The notes under the pieces: model-generated
Database searches by the model: none
What the model was told of the DNA's origin: nothing
The model's input: only the letters and a program-made list of their open reading frames with translations
Assembly (NCBI RefSeq): GCF_043641665.1
Contig: NC_092186.1
Location: 20,826,501-20,890,500 of the forward strand
Direction: 5' to 3'
Source: Enoplosus armatus
Lineage: Eukaryota; Chordata; Actinopteri; Centrarchiformes; Enoplosidae
Length of the DNA: 64,000 bases
Part shown: piece after piece, positions 24,224-38,000 of the stretch
How positions within the stretch are numbered: the stretch's first letter is position 1
Layout of the letters: every line of letters begins with the position of its first letter
Position numbers and translations under genes: made by a program

Positions 24224-26006
24224 GTGAGTATTATTTCCTGTTTTGACAGCCAAGTTGAAACAGAAATACAAAAAGGTTCTAGTGGTTCCAATCATGATGC
24301 CATTCGTTTCATAGCAGGCCTCACTGGCCTTAGTTTACGGGTTTTTCAGTAGTACAGCAGAATACATTTCGCTGTTGCTGCTCCAAAGCAACAAACCTTT
24401 TGTGCATTAAATATCTCAACAGCAAGGCCTTTTTCATCATCACTGCAGGGAGTGACAAGTGTTAATGTGGGTTGTTTTAAGCAGCAAAGATTAGCATGAG
24501 ATAATCTGTGTGATAGCTGCATTCACAGCCCTGAAGGACTGTTGTACATAAGTGAAAAGTCTCTCAACACTTTGTTTTAAATACTTGTAAATGGGTAGGT
24601 GAAACCACATTTTCTTGCCTGCATAATGTAGGGTGTCCCTCACACACCTTGAAACTGCAGTGAATATTAACAGATGTCAAGATTCCTTAAGAAAGACTGG
24701 TAGTTTTGGCTATCTATAAGGCCAACAGAAGAAACAACAGAGAAAAAAAAATGCAAAACAACTTCTGCTCTTAATCCAACATGGGGGTTCAGTGATGGAT
24801 ATGTATGAAGGACAAACAAAACTTTGTTTAGAGATTAAAGATGCCTGTATTTTAACTCATATATCTCTGTATTTTTCAGCATTGGAGAGTGGAGACAAAC
24901 TTTGAAGTGAAAGTGACCTGTATACCATGTTTGTTAACACTTTATAGTACGGCCTGTGATTAACAGTGTAATTTCATTGTATGAATCAGGTGCTAATACC
25001 ACACTTACTTAGGTTCTTACTGGTACTTAAATGTAGGTACAGTGGAAGAAAACAAAAACACGGGAGAAACAATTGGGCCAGTATTCTTCTAAAGGCTGGT
25101 TACCTACTGCTGGGTACAGTAATGGGAAACAAACCTGAATTTTATGGGAAAATGGTGTTAACAACACTGATATTCTGCGGAACCTATAAAGTAATTAACG
25201 TATTTCACAGTTACAATATGCTACCAAAACTGTGGGGGTACAGTAATGTAACGTAAGGGGCTTTGGGAAATCTCTCGAACTGCTCTTATAAAGTGTCCCA
25301 TTGTTGCTCTTGTGTTCTCCATAGCCTTCTACTTCCACTGTACTTACATTAAAGTACCAGTAGGAACCGTTAAGTGTTTTATTTGTACCTGATCCATACA
25401 ACAAAATTACACTGTTAATCCCAGGCTGTGGTACTGAATTTAAAAACATTAGCATTTTCCTGTTCAAATGAGAGGATAAAGTAATTATTGATCCGCGTAA
25501 ACACAGCCGTGAAGTGAGGCCTGAACAAGAGAAATTCACTGTTGACCTGCCAAAAACCCCAGATGTTCTCACTGAATGACTGAATCTGCAGTGAACCTGC
25601 TCACATCATATTTCATAACTATATTTCTTATGCAGTGTGGGTGATGTGCCTACTTAGCTGAGTGATTTGTATTTGTAATCTCTGCGTCGTCATTGTGGTG
25701 GGATTGACTTTCCCATATGAGGCAATGAAGCCAAGCTGAACTGAATGAACGCTGTGTTGCAGGTGGAACAGCAGTTTTCTCACAAATTCACAGTGACGGT
25801 GGCACGAGCTGAGAGCGTCACCAAGGGAGCGCTGGGTGACCTGTGTGAGTATTGATACTTTTTTTTTTTTGCCCCTGTGCATGCGACTCTAACATTCAAA
25901 CATATTGTTATATTGTTTCTATGTGGAGAAGATGCTCACCACAATCATGTTAGATCAACGTGAACTTTTCACAAAAAAACAATACAAATGTATGGGGGGA
26001 CACATC

Positions 26007-26041
<35 letters not shown>

Positions 26042-29000
26042 GTGCAGTGGACACCCCAGATCCATATGTGGAGCTGTTCATCCCAACGGCCCCTGAGAGC
26101 AGAAAGAGGACCAAGCACATAGACAACAACATCAACCCAAAATGGAACGAGACCTTCACCTTCATATTAGACCCCAACCAGCACAACGTCCTGGAGGTTA
26201 GGCCTGCTTTTTGTTGTCTAGCACAGCCTATACCAGTACAGGAGGACAGGCAGGGATGTAGTGGAGCATAAACCCACATAAACCACTTTTAGCTTGATAT
26301 GAGATAATGTGAGATAAATAGTATCACCACGGGGCGCCCTGGTAGCTCACCTGGTAGAGCGTGCGTCCCAAAGGAGCCCTTACTGCAGATCATTGATTGA
26401 TCGTTGTTTAACGGTTTGGCTAGAAGACTGGTTGTTCAGGTGAACTCTTAAACACATAACAGAAAAAGTAATGTGCAGCTCTTGAAATGTATTTAACCAT
26501 TTAACTGCTGATGTTTATTCCACTCAGTTAACATTAATGGACGCCAATTACGTGATGGATGAGACACTTGGGACTGAATCCTATGACATCACCAATCTCA
26601 CTGTGGGCCAGACAAAGATGGAGAGTTTCCTCATTGGCAAAGTAAGACATTCAACTCCAGCAGACTCTTTGGCAGTTTCATCGTTATCAACTCATATTGT
26701 GCAGGCCAGCATTGTTTAAACTTACAGGTGTTTCCTTTAAATTCTTGTTCAGGATTTCTGAAGAAATTAAATATGTGGAGATGGATTACAAGGAAATGTG
26801 CACATCCCACCTTATATTTTCTATATTACATACAATGTAATGTTGAATATTGCTGACTGAAGATACACTGCATGTGTATGGAGTCTAGAGTGTGCCAACA
26901 GAATAACTCGAGACTTTTTTGGTGGTTAATTATAACAGATGAAATAATTCAATTCTTAAAAATGATTAAGCGATTAATTATATTTCTATTTAAATAATCC
27001 AATGATTTTGCAAATGGTGCCAAAAAGTTTGCAAAAAAGTTTAAAATAAGCCATTCCTGTCTCTTTCCTTCTTCTTTTTTCACCTCATAGATTTTGTTTG
27101 TGACACTTTGCCTGTTTACCACCCACAACCAGCTGCTCCTTGACAATAATCACATATTTCATTGTTTTGACAGGCAACCAAAGTATACTTAGAGATGTCG
27201 CTAGAGATCTGGTATGTATGTCACTTCAAAATCAAAGTAGTAGTAATTGTATTTACTTTACACAGCAATAATTATTTTGCACAGTTTGCTCTGTGATCCA
27301 CCTAAAGGCCCTCATGTGAAACGGCTATAGCAGTTATATATAAATGAAGGCTTGTAGAACATAAAGCAGCATGACTCAGTAAAGGCAGGATACTTGTGTA
27401 AGATAATATAGGGTTAAAATACATCAAAATTCCTGTGACATCACTGTATAAAGGTTAGTGGGAGGGCTTGGAAATGTCGTACATGTTTGAAGTGTTAGTA
27501 ATTATGAGAAGGTGAGCAGTAAAGGGTGAGAGGTCGTGACTGTTTGTCTGTGGATGTGGGTTTCACACCGGACCACCCAGAGGCAGAGCAGTTTCAACAT
27601 CATCAGTATTGTTATGTAGTGTAGTGTGACCATATCCTCTGTCTGCCTCTGTAATGTAAAACATGACTTATTGTTTGTCTTCCCACTATCAGATTTCAGT
27701 AAACCTTATTTCTGTCTTTTGTTTCTGCAGCACCAAGCTGGACCTGCGGTTCAGCCTGGCCCTGTGTGACAAAGAGAAGCAGTTCAGACAGACCCGCAGA
27801 GAGAGAGTGATGCTGGGCATCAAGAAGCTGCTCGACATGGAGAAGCCTCGTTTCCTCCCCAGCTCTCCAGAGGAGGTGGGAACAGAGCAACAAAGTTTTA
27901 ACGTAGATTTAACATGGCAACATATAAGGCAGATTCTGTTCTACCTTTTGGATAGCTGTTTCTCCCTGATTCCACTCTTTATGCTAAGTATTAATTTATG
28001 CTAAGTAAGAGGACCCATTATGCTTTCCCTTATTTCCTGTCATATACATAGTGTTACAATGTTGGATACGCCTATTAAACATGACCAAAGTTGCCAAATA
28101 ATGAGGAAAATGTATGTAAAAGTAATCCCTGTGAGGCAAAAGCTCAGTCTTCAGACTGCTCAGAGCGCTCCCTTCGCTTTTCGTGTCTTACTTCCGTGAG
28201 ACCTATTGCGAAACACATCCTGGATTTCCTCAGATGGTCAACGAAGAAGAAGAAAAAAGAAAAAAAAGCACGGCCACGAAGTAGATGGACACGCTCATCC
28301 ACCCGCTCAGTCTGTCTGAGTTGTTCGGCTGCTCTCCTCTCAGGACTGCTCTTTACTACTTCTCAGGTAGTAACAGCAGCTACAGTTAGCAGCAGTTATC
28401 AGTTACTTCATAAAGCTTTCTGTCCATCAGGAAACTCTGTAAATCACAGAGAGTTGAGCCTGAGCAGCCGGAGGACATCAGAGGGAAAACCAGAAAACAT
28501 TTTCTCCATATAATGATCGACTTTCACCAAAATCAGTGAATAAAGTTGTGTGTTTTTGTACAGTCATCAGTGAGGCCCAGTCCCCAGAAACACTCCGCTC
28601 CGGCAGCATCTATCGTTTTTCCAACCTACTTCTTGTCTCATTTGTGGTCTGATAAACAGTAAGTTCATCAAATTCAGTCCCCATATCTCTATTTTCCAAG
28701 CTAAGTTACTGTTGCTGTCATGCAACCGACCACAGCGGCTCGAGTTTGAAGCGGTGCGCTGTGCTCAGGGCTCAGAGGCGTCTTCCCTGCCCCTCGTGGG
28801 CTGCAGGGAGCTGGCCAATCAGAGGAAAGTGAATCATGCAAAGCTACTCTAGTGGTGTCCCAGAATAAAGACAAAGAGCTGGAAACAAGCGTAATACCTC
28901 CTCTTCAATAATAGAGCCACAATGATGAAGTGAAGCCAGCAAGCTTATTCAAGCAGTCAACGCCAGTCCACAGCTAACGTACTCACTCGTTGCAAAATAT

Positions 29001-32000
29001 TGTATATTTAACACCTTTTTTAGTATGGCGGAGAACTTGCTTGTCAGTGCTCACAAGCACCCACCCTGCCGCGAGCCTGCTGCCACACAGCTCGTCTGAA
29101 AGCCGCTACTGCTGCTATTCGCAGAGCATTTCAAAATCCACCCCAGCATCTACCTGTAAGCTCTGAGGGAAGTTAATATCATCACCCCCCACTCTGTGCT
29201 GTGCCGGGCTATGGTGTTTTCTTGTGGGGAGTGATGAGGTCAGAGCCTAGATGCCAAATACGTACGTTGTACATATTTTACACTCACATAATAATCCAGT
29301 CCGCATGAGTTAGCTGGCTGAGTTACAGCTGCTGTAGCCTCTTAACATTGTACTTGTATATAGGAATGATGGATGTGCTATGTGAGCTTACTGTGGCATC
29401 TCTCATTCCAGTACAGATTCACTCTTATGATATGTAGCATTTACTAGCGAAGGTGAAAAAAAAGACGAAGACAAATCGTGCAAATCTTTGAGGTCAGTAA
29501 CGTAACCAGACTTGCTGCAGACTTGCTAAATTCAAAACTGTGATGCACTTTTTCACACAGTTAATAATAACATTTCTCACCCTGGGAAGCAAACCATACA
29601 GTACGCATGTTACAAAGCTCCCCTGCTCTGAGCTAAGCTAAGTTTCATTTTCTCGCTGGTGTGGTTTTGACTAGACGCCCTTGGGGCTGGCTGTAATCTC
29701 CAGCCAGGCCTGCTCATGTCTTCAACATGTGCCGGAAGCGCCAGAGGAATTAGATATAGCCAGCTACTGCTTTCCACTATGCTACGAGCTCCCTATCCAG
29801 GCTAGGAACTCCCGTGGAAATACGTCTGTCAGAATATTCAGCGCTGACCCTCGAGATAAACAGACTGCAGAAAGGAAGCGACGTTGCACAATGACAATTA
29901 TGAAATAGTTGAAAATCCAAAGGCACAAGTAAAAAAATGTTGTGACGCAACTGGCATGGCACTCTCACTAAATAGAGGCACAGGGGGGGAAGTTACTCAA
30001 CCTGAAAGAATGAATGTGAGACTCATACTCTGAGCTGTGTAGTATGTAATTATGTGATTAAGCTTACCTCTGTCTTCCTCAAGTTGTGACACTCTCCTTT
30101 TGTGTGTGTGTGTTACAGGTGCCGGTGATCGCCATAGCGGGCTCAGGAGGCGGTTTCCGTGCCATGGTCGGCTTCTCAGGTGTGATGAAAGCCCTGTTTG
30201 AGTCTGGGGTCCTGGATTGTGCCACATATGTTGCCGGCCTCTCCGGATCCACATGGTCAGTTTTTATTTCTCCTCTGCTCCGCTCTCTTTTCACCTTCTC
30301 TTTCCCCTGACCTTTTTATTTTATTTCCAAAGACACTTTCTCTTGTCCCTCTTTCTTTCGGACTCTTCGGTGTTGCCTCCTACCTTCTCTGGCAGACTTT
30401 CCTGCCTTCCTCTGCTGGTATGAAGATGTCATCAAACAAGCATCTCTGGCTTATATCAGTCTCCATCTTCATGTTTGTCGAATGACTTATTGGATTTAAC
30501 TTCCTTACAAGTACAGTACCTCCTGCATAAACCTTGTAAAGAGTAGAGTGATATTTTAAAGCATGTATTGCCTGATTTGACAACATTTTACATTGCACTG
30601 AGATTTGTGCAATGCCTCTTTCAAACTTATTTTTCTTTATTGGCGTAGGTACATGTCAACTCTCTACTCCCACCCAGACTTTCCTAATAAGGGTCCAAAG
30701 GACATCAACAAGGAGCTGATGAACAGAGTTAGCAGTAACCCACTGAGGCTGTTGCTTCCCCAACACATCACCAACTACATCCAGGCCCTCTGGACCAAAA
30801 AGGCCACAGGGCAGCCTGTTACCTTTACCGATATCTTCGGTATGCTCATAGGAGAGACGCTTATACCTGCGGTAAGAGCTCCTTATTTTTCCATTTCCTT
30901 ATTACTCAGCAGTTTGTCAACCCTCCCCCTACCTTAAGTCCATGTTTCATTTCCTCTCTTTTCTTTTTCCCACCCAAGCCTTATTTCAGCTTTTTATTTT
31001 CATTTTATGCTGTTTCTTCTCCTCCATTTTTATTTCTACTTTTTTATTTTACTTCCACGTTCACAGCCATGATAGTCATGATGAAATGAAACCCCTACAA
31101 CCTGAAGAGTGTGAGTTTAAATGATTCAAAGACTGTGTTCTCTCCTAACCAGAGGATGGACATCAAGCTAAGTAGCATCCAGGAGAAAATAAACCAGGCC
31201 CAGAGTCCTCTTCCTCTCTTCACATGTCTGCATGTCAAGCCAGATGTTTCTGAGCTCATGTTCGCAGGTAAAATTTGTCTTGTGTGTTGCATGTAGCCCG
31301 TGTCCTTCAGAGAACAGTTTTGCATATATAATAATAAGTAACTAGAGAGGATCAGATGACTTTGGCCCCATGCAAAATGACCAAGCGGTCCTCATTTCCT
31401 TATAATACTGTTCTGCAACCACAGAGAGGATGTGTCATGACATGGTGGGCTGTCATCTAATGACGGCTCTGTGGTGACAGATAGCAACTATTCTGTATCA
31501 AGGAACTGAGTAGAGTGCAAAAGGCCATGATGTACAGTACTTCCTCATTGTTGATGGAACCTGCGCAGCAACTGTTCACTATGTTTCAGTGGAACAGACA
31601 TTTGAATAGAACAACAAAAATCTCCAGTGAATATACACAAAACTATAGTATTACAGTAAGACTCAGTGGGTGATGTACTTTCGGCGACACTTTCTGGGGC
31701 TCGTCTGTAAACAATAAATAGGAGTCTGACTCTGAGCATGTTTTAATTTCAAGTTCAATTTGTTCCATTTGATGTAATCATGGTAGCTGCAATTCCAATT
31801 AAATGTTCATATCCTCATTCACAGGATGACATTAAACGCATGACTCAACAGTGATAACAATACTGTACTTACGGTTCCTTATTGATATCTTATTTAGGGT
31901 GTAGGCGACATAGAATGAAACACAATTGTGACGACTGGCTCAATAGAAAACTCACCTCAAGCATGCTGTTTGTTATTTCTGGTGGAGGAAATGCAGGTAT

Positions 32001-35000
32001 TGTGCAGTGTCACTTTGATATGCATCAGGGTGAGGCCACAATCATTCACAATCTAGAGTTGTACATTGTTTTCTGTAGTTAGTTCTCACCATCACAGCTA
32101 AACTTTAAAAAGTTGACACTCAAGTGCTGATTCATTAAAAGAGTGACTAGAATTTTTCTTCAGTGTTTTGACTCTCCTCTTACCTAAAGTCCCTGGTTTC
32201 TTTATGACCCGGCTCAGTGGAAAATACCGTATTGTCAAAAGACAGCTTAATGAAAGTTAAGCGGTGGAATTATCTTCACATTTAAGAGGCAGTTATTGTC
32301 TAAAATGTTACATAAGTTTAAGTATTCATATTGTATGTGCATGTGTCTATGTATGTTTGTGTGCATTAAGGCAACTATTTGTGCCTGAGAGTGTGTGCAT
32401 GTGTGAACGTGACAGCTTGTTGCTGTAAAAGCTTTTGTAAAGAGAGAAATGTAGCCAGTACCAGAATAACCCCCTTGTGGGCCCTGGGACATAATTGAGC
32501 TCTTGCCCCTTATAAACCCCTGAGGTTCCTCCCACCTCTCTCTCTGTGCATTGTGTAAGAATCTGGATGTGCTTAAGTACGCATCTAAGTGCCCTTTTGA
32601 CAACTGCAGGCACTCTGACTACTATTTAACTATAATTCCAAATCATAGTTTTCATCATAGACTGTATAAAGGAAGTGGACATAGCCACCATGAAGTCACC
32701 CATTGGTTTGTAGACTACCGTTTTTAAGCCTCAAGTTTTGCATGTTGGCTGTCGCCATCTTGTTTTTTTGGAACCAGAAGTGACCATATTTGGGTGAGAG
32801 GGTTGAGTTGGGGATCTGAGAACCCGAGGACACTATGCAGGCCTACCTACATCGGCAACCTGACTGCACCTGGCTCCTGGCTACGCCGAGCTTGTAAATG
32901 TGCTTACCAGAAAAAATGAACAGCCGACTCCTAGAGTGTCTTTTAGTACAACCGAAGGCCTCTATCCTGATTGACAGGTCACTGTGGTAGAGGCTTGTCA
33001 CAAGGTAACCCTGCCCTAAAGCATACCTTGCTTTATCATCTATTTTAGTCTAAATGGGACCATCATTTATCAATCAAGTGAGAAGTAGAGTCATTTTCTC
33101 AAAGACTTCTATACAATCTTCTTTTTGCAACAAGTGGAGTCACTCCCTGGTCATTAGAAAGAATGCAGGTTTAAGGCACTTCCACATTGCCTTCACTTTT
33201 CAGTTAGTGCTTGGTTTCCACTAATTCAAATTCAAATGTTGTCAAATTTCAATCCAGTTGTCTTCAGATTTAGCCTACCAAAAATGCACATTTGGGCGGG
33301 AGGGACTATCATGCCTTGAATGCTGAATTGAAAGAGTCCATCTCCTTGCCAAGAACAACCAACAGCCCAGATTTGTTCAGTGTGATTTTTAAATTTGTGC
33401 AATTTCAACAATAAGTGCGTTTATTGACTCTGCTTTGTAATTCTAGTGTATAAATGCACTCTGAGCACACAGAGCAGACGTATGAGTCAGTGACAGGTAC
33501 TTGATGACTTTGGTGATCATGTCGATGTGTTACATTTCTGTTACATTAACACTGAGGTTTCAACCTGCAGACTGGGTGGAGTTCAGCCCGTATGAAATTG
33601 GGATGGCAAAGTACGGCACCTTCATGACTCCTGACTTGTTTGGAAGCAAGTTCTTCATGGGAACTGTTGTCAAGAAATACGAGGAAAACCCTCTTCATTT
33701 TCTGATGGGTGAGAGAGATGTTTTCATCTACGCCACTGAACACAGCTGTCAGTCAATTTTACATGAGTCACCCACTAACAGTTTGTTTTCACTGTGCCAG
33801 GTGTGTGGGGCAGCGCCTTTTCCATTCTGTTCAACAGAGTGCTGGGAGTCAAAGACACCGCTGGTGGCAGCACCATGGAGGAGGAGTTAGGTAATCTTCG
33901 TCTGTGTCTCTTTCTACATGTGTTTTGTCTTGAGCTACACTGTTTGATTGAACGGAACGGAAACACTTTCATCCAATGATTGACAAACCAATCTCCCCAC
34001 AAGGTCGATTCAGTAGTTGTTCAGTGGCTTTCAATCTTATCACGTGATCTTGATATGAGATTGAAAGCTCATTCTTAGCACATTTTATATACATGGATGT
34101 ACTTGCCAATACATTTATTTATCTTAGATTATTATTCATTTATTGAAGAAAATGTATTTCCAGTGTCGAGTATCCTTCTTGCAGTATATGTGACAATATA
34201 TTTGGAAATTGTGGATCTTGAAACATAATGAAATATGCGTTTTTAGTTATGGGTACTTGTACTGTGTGTAAGTGGGTATAGGTGTTTGTTTGTTGTTGAT
34301 GCCATTGTCTTTGGTCTGTATAAATACTGATAAAATAAGCCTGGCTCTTACACAGGGACAGAAATTGGAGACACACTGGTATACTAAATGACAAAGTAAT
34401 TTATTTACAACAAAACAACAAAATCAAGCAAATAAGTTGGAGGGATCTGTAAAGGCAGTAGTGTAGGGAGTGGATGAGTGAAAATGCGCTGCATGGATGT
34501 TGCACTGTAAATCAATGAGAAAGAAACAAAAGCCACAATGCAGAGGTGTACCTGGCGCTCAAGCACAGGGGACGTCATACATGACATGAAATAACAAACC
34601 ACAGGGTACACCCTCCTGCTGGTATTGAGTCGTGTCTGAGGTCCTATTGTTACCTGTCTTTTCTTACCTCTCTGTCTCATGCCACAATTATTTTCACACA
34701 ATTCGACACCAGTAGGCATCCTCACACCTTTAAAAATAGCCAACCTAAAATGATCTCAACGTATTTAAATGTGCAGCATGAGTGTGTGTGTGTGTGTGTG
34801 TGTGTTACTACAACAGTGGGAGGTATCAGCTTCCTGTTATCATTCTGACAGCTCATCTGATGTTTGTTTTGGTTGAATGCACCTATTTGGGGATGACCTT
34901 TAAACATTCAGACAGGTAATGTATTAACTGGCTGTGTTAAGAACATCTCCACCCAGTTAAAGAATGCATTAATTTATCAGGTGTATTGCATTTCTCTTAG

Positions 35001-38000
35001 GACTTATTTGGAGATAGAGATAAACAATAGACAGTGAATTTGATAATGTCAACAACAAAAGCATTCTGTCAGGCACAGTGTTGATATGTGGTATAAATGA
35101 GATTAACAAGCTTCTTATGAAGTAACCTGACAAGTGAAGCTGTCTTGTGTCTTACAGAGCAGATCAAACCTCAGCACATTGTCGGAGAAGACAGTCTGGA
35201 CAATGACGACGAGCCACGTAAAGGTGAGCGAAGAGATGCATGATTCATACCAGGAGCTCACAAACAGACACCTTATCGTGTAGTATAATTAAATGTGTTA
35301 TGGTGCAATAGAGATGTGTGACATGTGGGTCAGAAAACATTTTGACACACTGGGTTTGACCCCTTAACACTTTTTTTTTGCACACTTCACACTTCTATTT
35401 ATAAAATCACTTCAGTTGTGAACACACCATTCATCACTTTTTAAGTTGATTTGTTGAACTTGTTAGCAGTTGCTTATTGACACATCCAGCAGTTACGGAG
35501 CAACATTATCATTAATTTGGAGTCGTGTCTCTGGCCACCTGATGAATGTAAGTCCAGTATTCACTCTCTTTTGGCTCTGTTTTTGGTCTCCACCAGCTCT
35601 TGAGGGAAATATCTGGCTGCTAAATTCTCCACTATGTTCACCAGCCAGTTGGTAAATGTGTTTGTCTGTCGTTTGGTCTTGAGCAGGTCATATACAAAGG
35701 GTTTTAGAGCTTTTTTGCTGAAAACAGCTGCCTGCTGCATCTGAAAAAAAAACAGCTCAACAATGAGTTGAAACTCACTATAAAGCTTTGTAAAGTCGAG
35801 AGATCTGCAGATTCAGGTGATAATTCAGGCGAATCCTTTTTTGTTAAGTGATTCTTGTAATCTATATCTTGTTTGTTTTTAATGTTAGTGTATTTTAGGC
35901 AAGGTTAAGTAACCTTGTTTGGTTTAGTTGTGATTTAGTTCTCCCAGTTTTATTTTCTGAGCCACATGTCTTTGTCACACAACATTTGACAGTGTCACTA
36001 TTTTGGTGTTCAGGTGGGACGGAGAACCAGGAGGCAGAAGACGAGTACCATCGCACCGCTCGGGCCAGCTGGGTTCAACGAATGTTCACGTCGCTCGTCA
36101 GTGACTCTGCCTTATTCAACACAAGAGAGGGCCGGGCCGGGAAGGTACCTGAACATGTCAATTCACAGGAAGCCATGAAATGATGTAACACTGCATGTGC
36201 TCTCGCTGGATTGTTGTTTCACTTTTCCTATATTCAAATTCACAACAACCTTCCCTCTTTTTCTTTTTTTCTCCATAACCCATCTCACCCTGTCACCAGG
36301 TGCATAATTTCATGCTGGGCCTGAACCTGAACACCAACATCCCGTTCTCTCCAATCAGTGAGGTCACGTGCAGCGCCCCTACACTTGAGGAGGAGGTGGA
36401 CGCCGTTACAGGTAAGAAGGATAAATGATTGTCACAATTCACTGCTTTTAGACTTCATTTTTGCAGCAATCAAGGAAATGAAAAACAGGACAGATTCTCT
36501 TTTTAAATAATTGTTATCAAACCCAAACTCAATACATTTTCAGTATCAAGCAAATAGCATCAAACTGACCAAATCTAAATCATAATTTAGTTGATTTTAT
36601 ACTCCATGTTGGTCCTACTTTCACATTACATGCAGTCATTTTAACCCACTGTTAATATACAAAATATTGCTTAGTTCAGCTTTAATGTTATAATAATGTT
36701 GCTTATCACAGCTACACAGATGACACTCAGATTTACTTAGCTCTCTCACCAAGTGACTATGGTCCCTTAGATTCACTCTATGAATGCATAGAGCAAGTAG
36801 ATGGCTGGACGCAATTCAATTTCCTCATTCATGCCTTAATTTCCAGCAGGGTGGACTATTGTAACGGTCTCTTGTCTGGTGTCGAAAAGACAACTTCAGC
36901 TCATTCAGAACGCTGCTGCCAGAGTTCAGACGAGAACCAAGAGAACTGAGCACATTACTCCTGTTACTTACAGAATAGATTTTAAAGTGCAGCTGCTGGT
37001 CCACTCAATAGTCTTGGGCCAAAATACATTTCCGATCTCCTTGAAGAACATAAACCCAGAGGGGCTCTTGGATCTTTAGGAAGCAGTCAGCTGGTTGTAC
37101 CTCGAGTCAGAGCCAAACAGGGCGAAGCTGCCTTTAGCTACGATGCTGCACACAGATGGAACAATTTCCTCATGATCTCAAATGCGCCTCAACTTTCAAA
37201 CAAAATTAAAAAATCCGCTGTTCTCCTGTGCCTTTGATTGATTGGTCGTTTGCACTTTTATTTCATTTGTTGCACCTGGGACAACTTACAACTAGTTATC
37301 TATCTATTTTTTTCCCCGTTTCTTAAACATGTATATTTGGCAGTGTAAGGTAGCTTCACTGATACTGAAACACAGGTGTGGTTTGAAAAAAATTCAAATG
37401 ATACTCCACTTCCACTGAACATTACGCAAATGAGTCATTACAGATTTAAATCATTTGGGTTGGTCATGTGGAATAAGATTTGGCTGCAGACAAAAGAAAT
37501 TTTCCAATTCCTGCGGCATTCATTCCATTTCGTATGATCTTCTCAGACCCAGATGAGTTTGATCGTATTTATGAGCCTCTGGATGTGAAGAGTAAGAAGA
37601 TCCATATAGTGGACAGCGGCCTGACCTACAACCTCCCCTACCCTCTCATCCTGCGGCCGCAGCGCGGCATTGACCTCATCATCTCCTTCGACTTTTCTGC
37701 ACGACCAAGCGACTCCAGCCCCCCATTCAAGGTCAGACTGACTCTTCCTACAGTCATGAATTACAAAAAATGATCTGTGCCAGCAGGGGACCATGAACAT
37801 TTTTTTAAAATTTGTAAATGTTTGCCTCAGGAGCTTCTGTTGGCAGAAAAGTGGGCTCGAATGAACAAGCTTCCATTTCCCAAGATTGACCCCAAAGTGT
37901 TCGACCGTGAAGGCCTGAAGGAATGCTACATCTTCAAACCAAAGAAAGGCGAAAAGAACTGCCCGACGGTCATCCACTTTGTACTGGTCAACATCAACTT

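Noticed and set aside
26331..26391. Possible tRNA gene
   Set aside because: Only the A-box half is present; no B box and no closing acceptor stem. Treated as a SINE-like fragment.
36706..37240. Possible active retrotransposon
   Set aside because: Frameshifts, an internal deletion and a lack of most of the reverse transcriptase and all upstream domains show it is dead.
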